Of a DNA stretch of 53,318 nucleotides, positions 50,796 through 53,318 are shown piece after piece. A program made the translations under genes and the position numbers. This DNA comes from a virus. The stretch is taken from positions 1-53,318 of IMG/VR virus record IMGVR_UViG_3300006803_000024, one strand, 5' to 3'. How positions within the stretch are numbered: the first letter of the stretch is position 1; each line of letters opens with the position of its first letter. The notes below the pieces were generated by a model. The model saw only the letters and a list, made by a program, of their open reading frames with translations, was not told where the DNA came from and ran no database searches.

Positions 50796-52208
50796 TCAAC
50801 CGTAAAGGTCGAACAATGCTTGCACTTGAGCGTTCTCGCTCTTGGACATGCCTTGCACTTCTCCACCTGTGATCAAAGACTCGATCATCAAAGGTGTGAG
50901 TTTCACCGACTCACGCTCACGCATGTACGCGGCGTAAACCAATGGGAAGAAGTGTTCCACTGCCTCGCCGATCAGACGAGCGTAGACACGAATTTCCCAT
51001 TGAGCATGATCATCGTCCCGCAGATACAGGAATTTGATCAGGTTGCTGATGTCCATTTTCCAGACACATTCGGTGTATGTGTTCAGAGGCAGGACGATCC
51101 GGGCCGTCTCACGAGAGACATCCCGACGCAGGAGTTCCTCGTAATGATCGAAGGAATCGTTGGACGAGCGTTCGATCAGCTTGCGTGCTTCCAGTGCATC
51201 TTCCACAGGAAGAGGTTCACCAGACATCTGCTTGTTGATCAGCCCCTGATACATGATCTTCTCGATCTCAGGGACATAGAACAGACGAACCATCTCCGAG
51301 TACCGGCCTGAGTATTCGTTCAGGTTGGCTGTCCGATGGCGAACCAACTGACGCATGACGAAGATGGGGAGACGCATGTGGAACCGGATCTCACCCATCT
51401 CCAGAGGAGACGTATGATGATTCCGAACCAGATAGTTGATCAGGCCAGCATCGTTGTTCACTTTCTTGGTTCCACGACCGTAGGACATACGGGCCGACTC
51501 AGCGATCTCCACGTCAGATCCCATGACTTCTTTCACTTCAAAGAAACCATGGTCAAGGACTTGGATAGCGTTGGCCGGTTTGTCTGTCCATTCCAGACGC
51601 TCACCAAGTTCAGGTGCTTCTTCCGCAGGAAGAGATGCTTTGTAGATCTCGGCATCAATCTTGGAATTTGCTGGGTGATAGTAGTTCACGTCATACCCTT
51701 GGTGGTGAAGAATTTCCTGAAGAGTGCGAACAACATCAATGAGTTTCCCTTCAGGGCCGTTGTTGTCGATGAACATGTCAGCATGTTCACGAGTCATCTC
51801 CATGGATTCCGGCCCCTCAAGAGGAAGTCGGTTGCAAGCATCAACCCAGATCACATGATCGAAGACTTTCTTCTCCATGCAGGCTTGCCATTCCCGGACA
51901 CGACGCATACCGACGTACATGTCGTTCCCTTCCTGGATCATCTCTGAACCAGTGCGAGAAGCATCCGGAGTGTTGTATGCCTCGATCAGATCACCCCAGG
52001 TAGACCGGAAGTTCACACGATCTTCGAACATTGCCTCATAGGAGTCGTAGCGTTCCTTGCCCCACATGGGCCAGATTGCCTTACGACCGACGAAATCCGA
52101 CGAAGATGAGAACTTGAGTCCCATCTTGTCGGCAATCATTTCGGCCACGGTGTCTTTGCCATGCCTCCCATGACCAATGATAAGTAACTTGGGTTTCTGC
52201 TTATCCAT
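50796..52208 (-). CDS. thyX: Fusion of dNMP-kinase-like P-loop domain and flavin-dependent thymidylate synthase
   Basis: 470 aa. Residues 1-~205 form a deoxynucleoside-monophosphate-kinase-like domain with P-loop GHGRHGKDT (12-20) and the strand HVIWVDACNRL. Residues ~213-470 are ThyX: VRHRTANLNEYSGRYSE contains the signature RHR-x7-S (Arg290-Ser300), plus PLEMGEIRFHM and LPLNTYTE. ThyX makes dTMP from dUMP with FAD and methylenetetrahydrofolate; the kinase could phosphorylate the product. Both domains look complete. The start overlaps the upstream gene by 8 nt. A fusion of these enzymes is unusual. Confidence 0.9.
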   Translation of the reverse strand: MDKQKPKLLIIGHGRHGKDTVAEMIADKMGLKFSSSSDFVGRKAIWPMWGKERYDSYEAMFEDRVNFRSTWGDLIEAYNTPDASRTGSEMIQEGNDMYVGMRRVREWQACMEKKVFDHVIWVDACNRLPLEGPESMEMTREHADMFIDNNGPEGKLIDVVRTLQEILHHQGYDVNYYHPANSKIDAEIYKASLPAEEAPELGERLEWTDKPANAIQVLDHGFFEVKEVMGSDVEIAESARMSYGRGTKKVNNDAGLINYLVRNHHTSPLEMGEIRFHMRLPIFVMRQLVRHRTANLNEYSGRYSEMVRLFYVPEIEKIMYQGLINKQMSGEPLPVEDALEARKLIERSSNDSFDHYEELLRRDVSRETARIVLPLNTYTECVWKMDISNLIKFLYLRDDDHAQWEIRVYARLIGEAVEHFFPLVYAAYMRERESVKLTPLMIESLITGGEVQGMSKSENAQVQALFDLYG

Positions 52209-52671
52209 GGATGTTTCCGTTCAGAGCGATACGAAGAGTGTTCATCGTGTCTTCGATTTCAGTGGTGAGCTGTTTGTTTTGCTCAGACAACTCAGAGATG
52301 GCGATCTCAGCTTGCTGAAGCAGAGCGTTTTTCCGACCAACTGCTTGGACGAGATCTACTTTCTCGTCTTGGTATCTCAGCAGAGTTTCGATCGAGCTAT
52401 TGCTGATCAGTGCTGTCATCTGAGCGATGATCAGGATTACCTCTTTCTGCTCAACGATATGGTCACGAGCACGAGCATGACGCTCTTTCTCACGATCCAA
52501 CAGATCTTGCAGAGCAATCTGGGAACGAGCGATGTCATCACCAGTGAAGCCCATGAGGTCGATACGCTTGCCCTGCTTGTGTGCAGCAGCAACCTGACGA
52601 CGGACTTCTTTCATGCGAACACGAGGGTCCACATCAACGACGGTCATGGATTTGGTTTGAGTCTTGGACAT
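52201..52671 (-). CDS. Coiled-coil protein of unknown function
   Basis: 156 aa from ATG 52671 (GAGGAG 6 nt upstream). A basic N-terminal part (SKTQTKSMTVVDVDPR, AAAHKQGKRIDLMGFTGDD) leads into long charged helices (DREKERHARARDHIVEQKE) and a C-terminal coiled coil rich in Glu, Gln and Leu. No catalytic motif. It lies between dCTP deaminase and the kinase-ThyX gene and overlaps both neighbours slightly, so it is coexpressed with dNTP genes, but its job is unknown. Confidence 0.6.
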   Translation of the reverse strand: MSKTQTKSMTVVDVDPRVRMKEVRRQVAAAHKQGKRIDLMGFTGDDIARSQIALQDLLDREKERHARARDHIVEQKEVILIIAQMTALISNSSIETLLRYQDEKVDLVQAVGRKNALLQQAEIAISELSEQNKQLTTEIEDTMNTLRIALNGNIHG

Positions 52672-52924
52672 TTTGGTCTCCTCGGAGGGTTTGAAAATTA
52701 GGTAATTGTGCAAGCTCTTGGTATGACAAAGGTCCAGTTATGCCATTCGGCCATGTTACATTTACCCAGTAACCCTCACCGGACTTCATTATCCGGAAAG
52801 GGATTTGGTACAGATACAGCCAGCGAGTTGCTTCAACCGTATCAGAGAGGAACAGGAATCTCAGCGTGTTATGCGAGAGCTGTCTGGGGTTTATCGGCAG
52901 CGTTCTGGTACTTGCCGTCGCCAT
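52634..52924 (-). CDS. Small protein of unknown function overlapping dCTP deaminase
   Basis: 96 aa from ATG 52924, with AGGAGG 9 nt upstream inside the dCTP deaminase gene; ATG 52933 is too close to it. The central text LRFLFLSDTVEATRWLYLYQIPFR then MKSGEGYWVNVTW reads like a real folded domain. It overlaps the 3' end of dCTP deaminase by 56 nt and the coiled-coil gene by 38 nt, both in other frames. Translation is plausible but not certain. Confidence 0.5.
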   Translation of the reverse strand: MATASTRTLPINPRQLSHNTLRFLFLSDTVEATRWLYLYQIPFRIMKSGEGYWVNVTWPNGITGPLSYQELAQLPNFQTLRGDQNVQDSNQIHDRR

Positions 52925-53318
52925 AGTCACCATCCTCCTCTAGACGACCATACAGCACCTGTGCGATGCCCTGACCGGGAAGGATCTCCATGTTCTCGTG
53001 GCCATGGTAGACCAGTTCGAGAGTCAATTTCCCATTCCATCCCGGCTCGATCACCGTGTTGAACACGCTCAGTCCTTGACGCGCCCAAGTGGACTTGTCC
53101 TTGACTGTTCCCACAAGATTGTGGGGTGTTTGGAAACGTTCAATGGTCGAAGCCAAAACGAAATGTCCCATGAAGGTCTCTTCTTCACCTGTTTCCGGGT
53201 CAAGTACGACCGTCCGAGCACCATAGGCGTCATTCACGAACTTGACTGACTGCTTGATGCGGATGTCATATCCGGCCTCTGCAAGGCCGTATGACGTTCC
53301 CTCGTAGCGAATCTTCTC
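52869..53318 (-). CDS. dcd: dCTP deaminase / dUTPase-family protein, 5' end missing
   Basis: The frame runs to the window edge, so 149 C-terminal residues are visible. Trimeric dUTPase-fold motifs: SYGLAEAGYDIRI, GHFVLASTIERF, VGTVKDKSTWARQGL, FNTVIEPGWNG, LELVYHG and the C-terminal MEILPGQGIAQVLYGRL. This family deaminates dCTP to dUTP or hydrolyses dUTP, supplying dUMP for the downstream ThyX. The catalytic Ala/Glu of deaminases cannot be assigned with certainty, so dUTPase remains possible. Confidence 0.85.
   Translation of the reverse strand, partial: EKIRYEGTSYGLAEAGYDIRIKQSVKFVNDAYGARTVVLDPETGEEETFMGHFVLASTIERFQTPHNLVGTVKDKSTWARQGLSVFNTVIEPGWNGKLTLELVYHGHENMEILPGQGIAQVLYGRLEEDGDYGDGKYQNAADKPQTALA

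Noticed and set aside
1-53318. CRISPR array, integrase or attachment sites
   Set aside because: No regularly spaced repeats and no integrase, excisionase or lysogeny repressor seen; gene content is that of a lytic N4-like phage.

Overview
The window is part of a lytic, N4-like podophage genome (family Schitoviridae). Two features carry this assignment. A 3661-codon gene (20025-31010) holds all the single-subunit RNA polymerase signature motifs in N4 virion-RNA-polymerase order and spacing, and the capsid protein is of the N4-gp56 type. Gene order also follows N4 read backwards: terminase, adaptor, lysis cassette, portal, scaffold, capsid and five virion proteins, then virion RNA polymerase, then convergently RusA-like protein, SSB, recombinase/primase genes and DNA polymerase. 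The B12-dependent ribonucleotide reductase, ThyX and dCTP deaminase are typical of phages of marine alphaproteobacteria, so a Rhodovirinae-like phage of a Roseobacter-group host is the best guess. The host is an inference, not something the sequence shows.

Layout. 1-2325: 3' part of a tail spike (cut by the window edge), closed by a terminator. 2453-31010 (+ strand): packaging, head-tail adaptor, lysis cassette (holin-like, TM protein, amidase, nested spanins), portal, scaffold, capsid, internal/ejected proteins and giant virion RNA polymerase. A bidirectional terminator at 31014-31045 separates this from the leftward block 31053-43860 (- strand), which is transcribed in the order nrdJ, helicase, DNA polymerase N-part, a 67-aa Acb2/Tad1-like protein, DNA polymerase C-part, PD-(D/E)XK nuclease, primase-ATPase, Sak4-like ATPase, SSB, RusA-like protein and a small membrane protein. 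A lone HTH gene (43957-44160, +) faces away from nrdJ. 44245-53318 (- strand) holds a SLOG protein, small genes, an HNH endonuclease, a predicted small RNA flanked by terminators, a metallophosphoesterase, a second tail spike with its likely adaptor, a dNMP kinase-ThyX fusion and a dCTP deaminase cut by the right edge.

How it works together. After ejection the virion RNA polymerase enters with the DNA and transcribes early genes (family knowledge). The leftward block supplies dNTPs (NrdJ, ThyX fusion, dCTP deaminase) and replicates and recombines DNA. The rightward block builds and packages virions and lyses the cell. The most unusual features are: a family-A DNA polymerase split between motifs A and B, with a probable cyclic-nucleotide sponge (anti-CBASS/anti-Thoeris) gene fitted into the break by overlapping start and stop codons; two zincin motifs flanking the polymerase core of the virion RNA polymerase; a kinase-ThyX fusion; a promoter/terminator-bounded small RNA; an IS200/IS605-end-like or omega-RNA-like hairpin cluster after nrdJ; and tRNA remnants before the DNA polymerase.
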